Part shown: in pieces, positions 12,076 to 24,536 of the stretch
Layout: each line of letters opens with the position of its first letter
Position numbering within the stretch: position 1 is the first letter of the stretch
Assembly: GCF_000269905.1 (NCBI RefSeq)
Contig: NZ_AKIF01000010.1
Coordinates: 1 to 33,976 of the forward strand
DNA length: 33,976 bases
Reading direction: 5' to 3'
DNA from: Alkalibacillus haloalkaliphilus C5
GTDB lineage: Bacteria; Bacillota; Bacilli; Bacillales; Alkalibacillaceae
The notes under the pieces: model-generated
What the model saw: the letters and a program-made list of their open reading frames with translations, nothing else
Databases searched by the model: none
Told to the model about the DNA's origin: nothing
Program-made: the position numbers and the translations under genes

Positions 12076-12420
12076 TTATCCCTCCTTCTTTTCTGATACC
12101 ACAACTGTAATGTGGCTTGTGCGCTTGTTAATTGCGCTCGCACGACCTTGTGCACGTGGGCGGAACCTCTTAAGTGTTACACCTTCATTTACATATGCTT
12201 CAGAAACAACTAAGTTATCAATATCTAATTCATAGTTGTGCTCTGCGTTTGCGATAGCAGAGTTTAAAACTTTTTCAATGTCTGGTGATGCTGCACGGTT
12301 TGTGTGCTTAAGTGTTGCGATAGCTTCGCCTACATCTTTTCCTCGAATTAAATCGATAACTAAACGAGCTTTACGAGGAGCGATACGAACCGTTTTAGCT
12401 ACAGCTTTAGCTTGTTGCAT
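12076..12420 (-). CDS. rplV: 50S ribosomal protein L22
   Basis: L22 has a globular part at the tunnel exit and a hairpin reaching into the tunnel next to the macrolide site. The product (about 114 residues) reads [20 protein letters not shown], then [19 protein letters not shown] and the hairpin tip [20 protein letters not shown] with no deletion or insertion. Two adjacent ATGs are possible; I chose the second, eight bases after GGAGG. It ends three bases before rpsC begins. Confidence 0.95.
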   Translation of the reverse strand: MQQAKAVAKTVRIAPRKARLVIDLIRGKDVGEAIATLKHTNRAASPDIEKVLNSAIANAEHNYELDIDNLVVSEAYVNEGVTLKRFRPRAQGRASAINKRTSHITVVVSEKKEG

Positions 12421-12439
12421 CATGCAAACCTCCTCTCAT

Positions 12440-12718
12440 CTAGCGTTTTGTTTTCTTATCGTCACCAGAGTGACCTTTGAAAGTACGTGTTGGAGCGAAC
12501 TCTCCAAGTTTGTGTCCAACCATATCTTCTGTTACATATACAGGTACATGTTTACGACCATCATATACAGCAATTGTGTGTCCTACGAACTGTGGAAAAA
12601 CTGTAGAACGACGAGACCAAGTTTTAATAACTTGCGAATCCTTAGTTTCATTTAACTTCTCGATCTTCTTCATCAGATGATCATCCGCGAAAGGTCCTTT
12701 TTTCAAACTACGACCCAT
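12440..12718 (-). CDS. rpsS: 30S ribosomal protein S19
   Basis: S19 forms a head complex with S13 near the A site. The start is the ATG giving [20 protein letters not shown] (92 residues), preceded by GGGAGGTTTATTG; a TTG one codon earlier is not needed. Further signatures are [40 protein letters not shown] and [10 protein letters not shown]. It lies between rplB and rplV. Confidence 0.97.
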   Translation of the reverse strand: MGRSLKKGPFADDHLMKKIEKLNETKDSQVIKTWSRRSTVFPQFVGHTIAVYDGRKHVPVYVTEDMVGHKLGEFAPTRTFKGHSGDDKKTKR

Positions 12719-12769
12719 CAATAAACCTCCCTTCGAGTTTAAGCAACTTGTTTGGGTTGCTTACCACCA

Positions 12770-13600
12770 TTACTTCTTACGACGACGTACAATATATTTA
12801 TCTGAGCTCTTGTTACGCTTACGTGTCTTATATCCAAGCGTAGGTTTACCCCATGGAGTAACAGGAGACGGCATACCGATTGGCGCGCGTCCTTCACCAC
12901 CACCGTGTGGGTGATCACTAGGGTTCATAACAGAACCACGTACTGTTGGACGAATACCTTTCCAACGACTACGGCCTGCTTTACCTACTTTTACAAGTTC
13001 ATGTTCATTGTTACCTACTTGACCGATTGTCGCACGGCAAGTTGATAGAATACGACGAGTCTCACCTGAAGCAAGACGTACTAATACGTACTTCTCTTCG
13101 CGTCCTAAGACTTGTGCTTGTGAACCAGCTGAACGTACTAACTGCCCACCACGACCTGGTTTTAGCTCGATGTTATGGACTGTTGAACCTACTGGAATGT
13201 TTTTAAGTGGTAATGCATTACCTAATTGGATATCTGCATTTTCACCTGACATAATTTCTTGGTCTACTTTTAGACCTTTAGGTGCAAGAATATAACGCTT
13301 TTCACCGTCTGCATAGTGAACTAATGCGATGTTCGCTGAACGGTTTGGATCGTATTCGATAGTAGCAACGCGTCCTGGTATACCATCTTTCTCACGCTTG
13401 AAATCGATAATACGATATTTACGCTTATGGCCTCCACCTTGATGACGAATTGAAATTCTCCCTTGATTGTTACGACCTGCACGTTTCTTTACCGGTGCAA
13501 GTAGGGATTTTTCCGGCGTAGACGTCGTGATTTCATCGTTTGTTAATGTTGTCATAAAACGACGTCCGTTTGTAGTTGGTTTATACTTCTTGATCGCCAT
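12770..13600 (-). CDS. rplB: 50S ribosomal protein L2
   Basis: L2 is needed for subunit association and supports the peptidyl-transferase centre. The 276 residues start [18 protein letters not shown], carry [20 protein letters not shown] and [20 protein letters not shown], and end with the highly conserved [20 protein letters not shown] (with the key histidine) and [31 protein letters not shown] precedes the ATG. Confidence 0.98.
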   Translation of the reverse strand: MAIKKYKPTTNGRRFMTTLTNDEITTSTPEKSLLAPVKKRAGRNNQGRISIRHQGGGHKRKYRIIDFKREKDGIPGRVATIEYDPNRSANIALVHYADGEKRYILAPKGLKVDQEIMSGENADIQLGNALPLKNIPVGSTVHNIELKPGRGGQLVRSAGSQAQVLGREEKYVLVRLASGETRRILSTCRATIGQVGNNEHELVKVGKAGRSRWKGIRPTVRGSVMNPSDHPHGGGEGRAPIGMPSPVTPWGKPTLGYKTRKRNKSSDKYIVRRRKK

Positions 13601-13630
13601 CTTATTTCCCTCCTTTTAAAAGTTTATTAT

Positions 13631-13921
13631 TTATACTGTTTCGAAAAAGTCTAGGTCTTCACTGTCTTGAGTAAGTTGAACAATAGCTTTTTTACGATCT
13701 GGACGGTATCCGCCGTAACGACCCATTCTTCTAAACTTACCTTTTAAGTTTAACGTGTTAACTTTTTCTACTTTTACGTTAAAGATTTCTTCTACAGCAC
13801 TTTTGATCTCAGTCTTGTTAGCTTTAGTAGAAACTTCAAACGTATATTTCTTCTCAGCCATTAAATCCGCAGAGTGTTCTGTAATTACTGGGCGCTTAAT
13901 GATATCTCTTGGTTCTTTCAT
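13631..13921 (-). CDS. rplW: 50S ribosomal protein L23
   Basis: L23 is the main exit-tunnel docking site for trigger factor and SRP. The 96 residues contain [37 protein letters not shown] and the C-terminal [20 protein letters not shown] with [14 protein letters not shown]. Its ATG overlaps the rplD stop by one base (TAATG), so it is probably translated by reinitiation. Confidence 0.97.
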   Translation of the reverse strand: MKEPRDIIKRPVITEHSADLMAEKKYTFEVSTKANKTEIKSAVEEIFNVKVEKVNTLNLKGKFRRMGRYGGYRPDRKKAIVQLTQDSEDLDFFETV

Positions 13922-14544
13922 TATGCAAGCACCTCCCCTGCTTGATCAGCTGCTTCCTTAGTAATAAGCAGCGTGTCATGCTTCACTAAATCTAATACGT
14001 TGATTTCATCAACTGTTAATACATCTACTCCAGGAATGTTGTTAACTGAACGTTCAACATTCTCGTTTTGATTTGCTGTTACAATTAATGTTTTACCTTC
14101 TAAGTTGAAGTTATTTAGCATTGTAACAATCTCTTTTGTTTTTGGTGCATCGATGTTTAGTTCATCTAACACGTAAATGTCGTCCGTTTTAACTTTCGTT
14201 GCTAGAGCAGAAACTAAAGCTAAGCGACGAACCTTTTTAGGTAGCTTGTAGCTGTAGCTACGAGGAGTTGGACCAAATACTGTTCCACCACCAACCCATT
14301 GAGGTGAGCGAATTGACCCTTGACGTGCACGGCCTGTACCTTTCTGGCGCCATGGCTTACGTCCTCCACCATTAACTTCAGAGCGACCTTTTACTTTATG
14401 AGTTCCTTGACGCTGGCTTGCTTGTTGCATAACAACAGCATCATGTAAAACATTCTCGTTAGGCTCAATACCAAACACGCTTTCTGCAAGTTCAGCATCA
14501 CCAACTTGTGAACCTGATTGGTTATATAGTGCTACTTTAGGCAT
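13921..14544 (-). CDS. rplD: 50S ribosomal protein L4
   Basis: L4 has a tunnel-reaching loop and, in E. coli, represses the S10 operon. The 207-residue product starts [16 protein letters not shown] and has the loop [20 protein letters not shown] followed by [15 protein letters not shown]; the macrolide-critical KG residues in this loop are unchanged. The C-terminal domain shows [26 protein letters not shown] precedes the ATG. Confidence 0.97.
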   Translation of the reverse strand: MPKVALYNQSGSQVGDAELAESVFGIEPNENVLHDAVVMQQASQRQGTHKVKGRSEVNGGGRKPWRQKGTGRARQGSIRSPQWVGGGTVFGPTPRSYSYKLPKKVRRLALVSALATKVKTDDIYVLDELNIDAPKTKEIVTMLNNFNLEGKTLIVTANQNENVERSVNNIPGVDVLTVDEINVLDLVKHDTLLITKEAADQAGEVLA

Positions 14545-14572
14545 GACATATCCTCCCTTCGTTAGTTAATTG

Positions 14573-15199
14573 TTACGCCTTAACCGCACTTTCGATTTTT
14601 ACGTAAGACTTTTTCGGGCCTGGTACATTTCCTTTAATTAGGATTAGGTCGTTTTCAGCATCAACTTTAACCACTTCTAGGTTCTGGATTGTTACTGTTT
14701 CGCCACCCATTTGTCCAGCGCCTTTCATACCTTTAAATACACGCGCTGCTCCCATTACACCAATTGAACCTGGTGAGCGATGGAAGTGTGAACCGTGCGT
14801 CTCATGTCCACGTCCTTGGTTATGGCGCTTAATTGCACCTTGATAACCTTTACCTTTTGAAGTTCCTGTAACATCAACATACTGTCCAGCTTCAAAAAGA
14901 TCAACGCTTAATTCTTGACCAACTTCATATTCGTCAAGCTCTGCGTCACGGACTTCGCGAACGAAGCGCTTAGGTTCAGCTCCTGCTTTCTCAGCATGAC
15001 CTTTTTCTGCTTTCTTTACATTATTTTTCTTTTGGTTAGCAAAACCGATCTGAACTGCTTCATAGCCGTCATTTTCATCAGTTTTCTTCTGAAGAACTGT
15101 GTTGCCTTCAGCTTGAATTACTGTTACTGGTACTAGCTCTCCATTATCAGAGAAAAGCTGTGTCATACCGATTTTACGTCCTAAGATTCCTTTCGCCAT
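14573..15199 (-). CDS. rplC: 50S ribosomal protein L3
   Basis: L3 is an early-assembly 50S protein reaching the peptidyl-transferase centre. The 208 residues begin [20 protein letters not shown], and the central extension shows [40 protein letters not shown] and [19 protein letters not shown], including the glutamine in GQMGG that is methylated in some bacteria. AGGAGGTGTAACGG precedes the ATG. Confidence 0.97.
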   Translation of the reverse strand: MAKGILGRKIGMTQLFSDNGELVPVTVIQAEGNTVLQKKTDENDGYEAVQIGFANQKKNNVKKAEKGHAEKAGAEPKRFVREVRDAELDEYEVGQELSVDLFEAGQYVDVTGTSKGKGYQGAIKRHNQGRGHETHGSHFHRSPGSIGVMGAARVFKGMKGAGQMGGETVTIQNLEVVKVDAENDLILIKGNVPGPKKSYVKIESAVKA

Positions 15200-15220
15200 C
15201 CGTTACACCTCCTAAAAAAT

Positions 15221-15529
15221 TTATAGTTTAATTTCGATATCTACGCCAGACGGTAAATCTAAACGCATTAAAGAATCCACTGTTTGTGGAGTTGGGCTCA
15301 AAATATCAATCAAACGCTTGTGTGTACGCATTTCAAATTGCTCACGAGCATCTTTGTACTTATGCGTCGCACGTAAGACTGTATATACAGAGCGCTCTGT
15401 AGGCAATGGGATTGGGCCAGATACATCTGCTCCCGCACGCTTTGCCGTGTCTACGATTTTTTCAGCTGATTGATCTAAAATCTTGTGATCATAAGCTTTT
15501 AATCTGATACGAATCTTTTCGTTTGCCAT
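15221..15529 (-). CDS. rpsJ: 30S ribosomal protein S10 (NusE)
   Basis: S10 is both a 30S head protein and the NusE partner of NusB and NusG in antitermination. The 102-residue product reads [40 protein letters not shown] (the loop binding 16S rRNA) and [20 protein letters not shown]. It is the first gene of the S10/spc/alpha superoperon, with AAAGGAGGGAAAAT before ATG and its own promoter about 137 bases upstream. Confidence 0.97.
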   Translation of the reverse strand: MANEKIRIRLKAYDHKILDQSAEKIVDTAKRAGADVSGPIPLPTERSVYTVLRATHKYKDAREQFEMRTHKRLIDILSPTPQTVDSLMRLDLPSGVDIEIKL

Positions 15530-15659
15530 TATTTTCCCTCCTTTTTTCGCCTATCTTCTCAACAGACATTCTCCGCGGAAATTTCCCCACACCTTGCCAT
15601 GGCAAAGGGGCCGGGTGTGTCAGCAACCTTCCACTTCATCGCCTTGTTTGATTGCAACA
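15530..15659 (-). promoter_or_regulatory. S10 operon leader with conserved stem-loop
   Basis: This is the untranslated leader from the predicted start near 15659 to rpsJ. A long hairpin can form: ACACC (15590-15594) with GGTGT near 15613-15618, enclosing the palindrome TTGCCATGGCAA (15594-15605). From memory nearly the same string stands upstream of rpsJ in other Bacillus genomes, which points to a conserved function, possibly autogenous control. The regulator in Bacillus is not known to me. Confidence 0.55.
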
Positions 15660-15665
15660 TTACTA

Positions 15666-15694
15666 ATTATAGTAAATCACACACGAGATTTCAA
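15666..15694 (-). promoter_or_regulatory. S10 operon promoter
   Basis: Minus strand: -35 TTGAAA (complement of 15689-15694), 17-base spacer, perfect -10 TATAAT (complement of 15666-15671). This is the only strong promoter visible upstream of the roughly 15-kb rpsJ-to-rplQ cluster, so it is the likely main start of the superoperon. Confidence 0.8.
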
Positions 15695-15814
15695 GTGTAA
15701 TATCTATATTTCTGTCACAACCACTCAAATTATTATACAAATCCTATCTAGTTATTTCAACCGTCACAGTAATATTCAGAATTTATGATGTTTTAAGTAC
15801 TAATAATTTGGATT

Positions 15815-15870
15815 GAGCGCTGATAAATTAGTTCGAGCGCTGATAAAATAGTTCGAGCGCTGATAAAAAG
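15815..15870. repeat. 20-bp tandem repeat, about 2.8 copies
   Basis: GAGCGCTGAT recurs at 15815, 15835 and 15855, each followed by AAA(T/A)TAGTTC in the first two copies; the third runs into the A tract of a hairpin. Each unit carries the palindrome AGCGCT. Similar GAGCGCTGATAAA tandem strings are, from memory, scattered between genes in several Bacillales genomes, where they give spurious repetitive peptides. There are no spacers between units. Confidence 0.7.
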
Positions 15871-15894
15871 ACGCTGGGTTCCCGGCGTCTTTTT
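15865..15894. terminator. Bidirectional terminator hairpin between tuf and rpsJ
   Basis: GACGCTGGG (15870-15878) pairs with CCCGGCGTC (15881-15889), with one wobble. It is flanked by five A residues on the left and five T residues on the right, so it could stop transcription on either strand. It follows the tuf terminator and insulates the S10 promoter. Confidence 0.7.
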
Positions 15895-15935
15895 ATCTAC
15901 ATCTCACCAATAGATAGCTAAGTATTTCAAATCCA

Positions 15936-15969
15936 TTAAAAAAACTGCCGAGATCAACTCGGCAGTTTC
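15936..15969 (-). terminator. tuf terminator
   Basis: Perfect 8-bp stem CTGCCGAG (15945-15952) with CTCGGCAG (15958-15965), loop ATCAA, and a run of T on the minus strand (complement of 15938-15944). It lies 18 bases past the tuf stop and ends the str operon. Confidence 0.88.
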
Positions 15970-15986
15970 TATAAGGTTAAACGTTA

Positions 15987-17177
<1,191 letters not shown>

Positions 17178-17223
17178 TTATATTTCCTCCTTAAAAATGT
17201 TTTTAATGTATTTATATTGTTAG

Positions 17224-17254
17224 GTTATCTTTCGAGTTAAACCCGAAAGATAAC
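17224..17254 (-). promoter_or_regulatory. Stem-loop in the tuf leader
   Basis: Perfect 11-bp inverted repeat GTTATCTTTCG (17224-17234) and CGAAAGATAAC (17244-17254) around a 9-base loop. On the minus strand it is followed by CTAACAATATAAATAC, not a T run, so it is not a normal terminator. It lies close to the predicted 5' end of the tuf transcript (start near 17262) and could stabilise the mRNA or take part in control. Confidence 0.55.
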
Positions 17255-17268
17255 TTCTTACAATACCC

Positions 17269-17297
17269 TTTATACGAAATTTGAGCGAAAAAATCAA
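17269..17297 (-). promoter_or_regulatory. tuf promoter
   Basis: Minus strand: -35 TTGATT (complement of 17292-17297), 17-base spacer, -10 TATAAA (complement of 17269-17274). The -35 box begins directly after the fusA stop codon (17298-17300). This allows tuf to be made in excess over the rest of the str operon. Confidence 0.65.
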
Positions 17298-19376
17298 TTA
17301 TTGACCACTATTTTTCTTAATAATCTCTTCTGAAATTGATTTTGGTACTTCTTCATAGTGGCTGAAGTGCATTGTGTAAGTTCCGCGACCTTGCGTGTTC
17401 GAACGTAATGATGTAGCGTAACCGAACATTTCAGATAATGGAACGAATGCGTCTACTACAGATGCGGTACCACGTGAACCCATACCTTCTACGCGTCCAC
17501 GACGTGAAGTAACGTCACCCATAATATCACCCATGTACTCTTCAGGGACAACGATTTCTACTTTCATCATTGGTTCAAGAAGTACTGGCTTACACTTGTT
17601 CTTCGCTTCTTTAAGTGCCATTGATGCAGCAACTTTGAACGCTGTTTCGTTCGAGTCTACATCGTGGTATGATCCATCAAATAAAGTTGCTTTGATGTCG
17701 ATTAATGGGTAACCAGCAACTACACCAGTTTCCATTGTTTCTTCAATTCCTTTACCTACAGAAGGAATGTATTCGCGTGGTACAACACCACCAACGATTT
17801 TATCGTGGAATTCGAAGCCAGCACCTTCTTCGTTAGGCTCGAACTTAACCCAAACGTGACCGTATTGACCACGACCACCAGATTGACGTACGAACTTTCC
17901 TTCTACTTCTGCAGAAGCACGGAATGTTTCACGGTAAGCAACTTGTGGAGCACCAACGTTAGCTTCTACTTTAAACTCACGCTTCAAACGGTCAACAATA
18001 ATGTCTAGGTGAAGTTCACCCATACCATGAATGATCGTCTGACCAGTCTCTTCGTTAGTTTCAGTTTTGAATGTTGGGTCTTCTTCAGCAAGCTTACCTA
18101 AAGCTACTGCCATTTTATCTTGGTCAGCTTTTGATTTCGGTTCAATTGCTACCGCAATTACTGGGTCAGGGAATTCCATAGACTCAAGGATTACTAAGTC
18201 CTTCTCGTCACATAGAGTGTCACCTGTAGCTGTATCTTTTAGACCTACACCACCAGCAATGTCACCAGCGAATACTTCTGATACTTCTTCACGGTGATTT
18301 GCGTGCATCTGTAAGATACGACCAACACGCTCACGCTTGTTCTTAGTTGCGTTCTTAACATATGAACCGCTCTTTAGCGTTCCTGAGTAAACACGGAAGA
18401 ATGTTAGCTTACCAACGTAAGGGTCTGTCATAACTTTGAATGCTAGAGCTGAGAATGGCTCGTTATCATCAGACTTACGGATAATTTCTTCGTCCGTGTC
18501 AGGTCTATGACCTTCGATTGCAGGTACGTCTAATGGAGAAGGTAGGTAATCAATTACCGCATTTAGAAGTAGTTGAACACCTTTGTTCTTGAACGCTGAA
18601 CCTACTAATACTGGGTAGAACTCAACGTCACAAGTTGCACGACGAATCGCTTTCTTTAATTCATCGATTGTGAACTCTTCACCTTCTAAATACTTTTCCA
18701 TTAGATCTTCGTCTAATTCAGCGATTGCTTCAACTAAACGAGTGCGGTACTCTTCAGCTTGATCTTTGTACTCATCAGGGATTTCCTCAATAGTAATTTT
18801 GTTACCTAAATCATCTCCATAGAAGTAAGCTTTCATTTCTACTAAGTCGATGATTCCTTCGAAGTCATCTTCAGCACCAATTGGTAACTGAATTGGGTGA
18901 GCATTAGCACCTAGACGGTCTTCTAAAGTACCTACAGCGTATAGATAGTCAGCTCCCATTTTGTCCATCTTATTGATGAATACAACACGAGGAACTCCAT
19001 AGGTAGTAGCTTGTCGCCAAACAGTTTCTGTTTGTGGTTCAACTCCTGACTGAGCGTCAAGTAATGCTACAGACCCGTCTAGTACACGTAACGAACGCTC
19101 AACCTCTACTGTGAAGTCTACGTGTCCTGGCGTATCGATAATATTAATACGATGGTCATTCCATTGGGCTGTTGTTGCAGCAGAAGTGATCGTGATACCA
19201 CGCTCTTGCTCCTGATCCATCCAGTCCATTTGGGATGCACCTTCGTGAGTCTCTCCCAGCTTATGAATACGACCTGTATAGAACAGAATACGTTCAGTAG
19301 CTGTTGTTTTACCGGCATCGATGTGTGCCATGATCCCGATATTACGATACTTGTCTAAGGAGAACTCTCTTGGCAT
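17298..19376 (-). CDS. fusA: Elongation factor G
   Basis: EF-G drives translocation and, with RRF, ribosome recycling. The 692-residue protein has G1 AHIDAGKTT (17-25), switch [14 protein letters not shown]3 DTPGHVDF and G4 [10 protein letters not shown]. Domain III-V segments include [33 protein letters not shown] and [20 protein letters not shown] at the C terminus. GGAAGGAGAAATTGT precedes the ATG. It is the bacterial canonical form in its str-operon place between rpsG and tuf. Confidence 0.98.
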   Translation of the reverse strand: MPREFSLDKYRNIGIMAHIDAGKTTATERILFYTGRIHKLGETHEGASQMDWMDQEQERGITITSAATTAQWNDHRINIIDTPGHVDFTVEVERSLRVLDGSVALLDAQSGVEPQTETVWRQATTYGVPRVVFINKMDKMGADYLYAVGTLEDRLGANAHPIQLPIGAEDDFEGIIDLVEMKAYFYGDDLGNKITIEEIPDEYKDQAEEYRTRLVEAIAELDEDLMEKYLEGEEFTIDELKKAIRRATCDVEFYPVLVGSAFKNKGVQLLLNAVIDYLPSPLDVPAIEGHRPDTDEEIIRKSDDNEPFSALAFKVMTDPYVGKLTFFRVYSGTLKSGSYVKNATKNKRERVGRILQMHANHREEVSEVFAGDIAGGVGLKDTATGDTLCDEKDLVILESMEFPDPVIAVAIEPKSKADQDKMAVALGKLAEEDPTFKTETNEETGQTIIHGMGELHLDIIVDRLKREFKVEANVGAPQVAYRETFRASAEVEGKFVRQSGGRGQYGHVWVKFEPNEEGAGFEFHDKIVGGVVPREYIPSVGKGIEETMETGVVAGYPLIDIKATLFDGSYHDVDSNETAFKVAASMALKEAKNKCKPVLLEPMMKVEIVVPEEYMGDIMGDVTSRRGRVEGMGSRGTASVVDAFVPLSEMFGYATSLRSNTQGRGTYTMHFSHYEEVPKSISEEIIKKNSGQ

Positions 19377-19417
19377 AACAATTTCTCCTTCCTCTAATTG
19401 GAATTAAGTTAAAATGA

Positions 19418-19888
19418 TTACCAGCGATAGTGAGCGAATGCTTTGTTCGCTTCTGCCATCTTGTGCATTTCTTCACGGCGTCTAACCGCTGCACCTGTAT
19501 TATTTGCAGCATCTAGAATTTCATTAGCAAGACGTTCTTCCATAGTCTTCTCACCACGAAGTCTAGCATAGTTTACGATAAAACGTAGACCTAGTGCTTG
19601 ACGACGTTCTGGGCGTACTTCAACTGGTACTTGGTAGTTTGAACCACCAACACGTCTAGCTCTAACTTCTAGTACAGGCATTACATTTTTCATAGCCTCT
19701 TCAAATACATCCATAGGATTTTGACCGCTACGCTCTTGTACTAAATCAAAAGCTTTGTATAAAATCTTTTGCGCTGTACCTTTCTTTCCGTCGACCATGA
19801 TTTGGTTGATCAAACGAGTAACTAGTTTTGAGTTGTGAATCGGATCTGGTAGTACATCTCTCTTTGGTACTGCTCCTTTACGTGGCAT
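19418..19888 (-). CDS. rpsG: 30S ribosomal protein S7
   Basis: S7 nucleates 30S head assembly and touches the E site. The 156 residues start [20 protein letters not shown] and include [37 protein letters not shown] and the C-terminal [18 protein letters not shown]. In E. coli S7 represses the str operon at the S12-S7 junction; here that junction (19889-19923) is only 35 bases and shows no comparable structure. GAAGGGAGGATAACCC precedes the ATG. Confidence 0.97.
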   Translation of the reverse strand: MPRKGAVPKRDVLPDPIHNSKLVTRLINQIMVDGKKGTAQKILYKAFDLVQERSGQNPMDVFEEAMKNVMPVLEVRARRVGGSNYQVPVEVRPERRQALGLRFIVNYARLRGEKTMEERLANEILDAANNTGAAVRRREEMHKMAEANKAFAHYRW

Positions 19889-19923
19889 GGGTTATCCTCC
19901 CTTCACTTGTTGTTTAATAAAAT

Positions 19924-20337
19924 TTATTTCTTTGGTCGCTTAGTTCCGTACTTAGAACGACCTTGCTTACGTCCTTCAACGCCTGCAGTGTCTAATGCAC
20001 CACGAACGATGTGGTAACGTACACCTGGTAAGTCCTTAACACGTCCACCGCGGATTAGTACAACACTGTGTTCTTGTAGGTTGTGACCAATACCAGGAAT
20101 ATATGCTGTAACCTCAATTTGGTTAGATAAACGTACACGTGCATATTTACGAAGTGCTGAGTTTGGCTTCTTCGGTGTCATAGTTGCAACACGAGTACAC
20201 ACACCACGCTTTTGAGGTGCAGGGTTATCAGTTTGACGCTTTCTTTGAGAGTCATAACCTTTATTTAATGCTGGAGCATCAGAACCTGCTCTTTTAGTTT
20301 TACGTCCTTTACGTACTAATTGGTTAATAGTAGGCAT
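19924..20337 (-). CDS. rpsL: 30S ribosomal protein S12
   Basis: S12 sits at the decoding centre. The 137 residues open [20 protein letters not shown]. The streptomycin-related lysines are wild type: K56/K57 in [11 protein letters not shown] and the lysine in [14 protein letters not shown]. The conserved aspartate in VKDLPG, which is beta-methylthiolated in some bacteria, is present. GAAGGGAGGATAATGA precedes the ATG. It follows rplGB after a hairpin-bearing 93-base gap. Confidence 0.98.
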   Translation of the reverse strand: MPTINQLVRKGRKTKRAGSDAPALNKGYDSQRKRQTDNPAPQKRGVCTRVATMTPKKPNSALRKYARVRLSNQIEVTAYIPGIGHNLQEHSVVLIRGGRVKDLPGVRYHIVRGALDTAGVEGRKQGRSKYGTKRPKK

Positions 20338-20393
20338 TTCATTATCCTCCCTTCAATATTGTAATACCACACATCCAGGTGGTTCATAAATAG

Positions 20394-20428
20394 GCAAAAA
20401 AGAAACTTTATATGCAAGATGCATATAA
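20394..20428 (-). terminator. Terminator-like hairpin between rplGB and rpsL
   Basis: Perfect 9-bp stem TTATATGCA (20408-20416) with TGCATATAA (20420-20428), loop AGA, followed on the minus strand by AGTTTCTTTTTT. The stem is AT-rich, so it is a weak or partial terminator. It begins two bases after the rplGB stop. Because no second promoter is evident before rpsL, readthrough is likely and the hairpin may set the rplGB:rpsL ratio or protect a 3' end. Confidence 0.55.
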
Positions 20429-20430
20429 GG

Positions 20431-20682
20431 CTACTTTGTAATTGCCACTGTTGCTGCACCAACATCTATTCCACTTGCTTGGCCTAACTCTTTCATCGAG
20501 TCGACTTCAATAACAGGGACATTATGTTGTTCAGCTAATTTAACTATTTTATCTGTTACATGCCGTTCTGCATTAGCTGCAATAACGACTTCTAGTACTT
20601 CTCCATTTTTAATGGATTTAAGCACTTGCTTTGCTCCAATTCTCAATCGCTTTTGTGCCTGTGCTACTTTTTCATAAGACAT
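20431..20682 (-). CDS. rplGB: L7Ae-family K-turn RNA-binding ribosomal protein (YbxF/RplGB)
   Basis: An 83-residue L7Ae/L30e/S12e/Gadd45-fold protein of the type found just before rpsL in Bacillus (ybxF, renamed rplGB). Members bind kink-turn RNA; the role in the ribosome is unclear. The ATG giving MSYEKVAQAQKRLRIGAKQV is preceded by TTTGGAGG at 8 bases; a TTG five codons earlier overlaps that site and is rejected. The RNA-binding loop region VVIAANAERHVTDKIVKLAE and the C-terminal QASGIDVGAATVAI are clear. It is first in the str operon. Confidence 0.9.
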   Translation of the reverse strand: MSYEKVAQAQKRLRIGAKQVLKSIKNGEVLEVVIAANAERHVTDKIVKLAEQHNVPVIEVDSMKELGQASGIDVGAATVAITK

Positions 20683-20727
20683 TTCTTCATCCTCCAAAGT
20701 AACAAGGTTAAATGAAGCACCTTTGAT

Positions 20728-20756
20728 ATATTATCACTGAGAATAATTTATGTCAA
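20728..20756 (-). promoter_or_regulatory. str operon promoter
   Basis: Minus strand: perfect -35 TTGACA (complement of 20751-20756), 17-base spacer, -10 TAATAT (complement of 20728-20733). Predicted start near 20721, giving a short leader before rplGB. Confidence 0.72.
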
Positions 20757-20836
20757 CGAATATTGTAATAAAAACTGTGATATTTTGTTCAACCATTGGT
20801 GCGATCAACCTGTTTAGTCAATAAATTAAATAGAGG

Positions 20837-20864
20837 TTGGGCACTGCCCAATGCCAGTGCCCAA
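20837..20864 (-). terminator. Hairpin after rpoC, probable weak terminator
   Basis: Perfect 10-bp stem TTGGGCACTG (20837-20846) with CAGTGCCCAA (20855-20864) around an 8-base loop, starting five bases after the rpoC stop. On the minus strand the following bases are CCTCTATTTAATTTATT, a poor U tract. It may terminate partly or protect the 3' end of the rpoBC mRNA. Confidence 0.55.
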
Positions 20865-20868
20865 TATA

Positions 20869-24536
<3,668 letters not shown>

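Noticed and set aside
13921-14544. Macrolide-resistance changes in L4 or L22
   Set aside because: The L4 loop [13 protein letters not shown] and the L22 hairpin show no substitutions or indels of the known type.
15594-15788. Plus-strand frame of 64 codons upstream of rpsJ
   Set aside because: It covers the S10 leader and promoter on the opposite strand, has no ribosome binding site and low-complexity content.
15815-15870. Possible CRISPR array
   Set aside because: The units are directly adjacent at a 20-base period with no unique spacers and no cas genes nearby.
19924-20337. Streptomycin-resistance change in S12
   Set aside because: The lysines in TPKKPNS and RVKDLPG are wild type.
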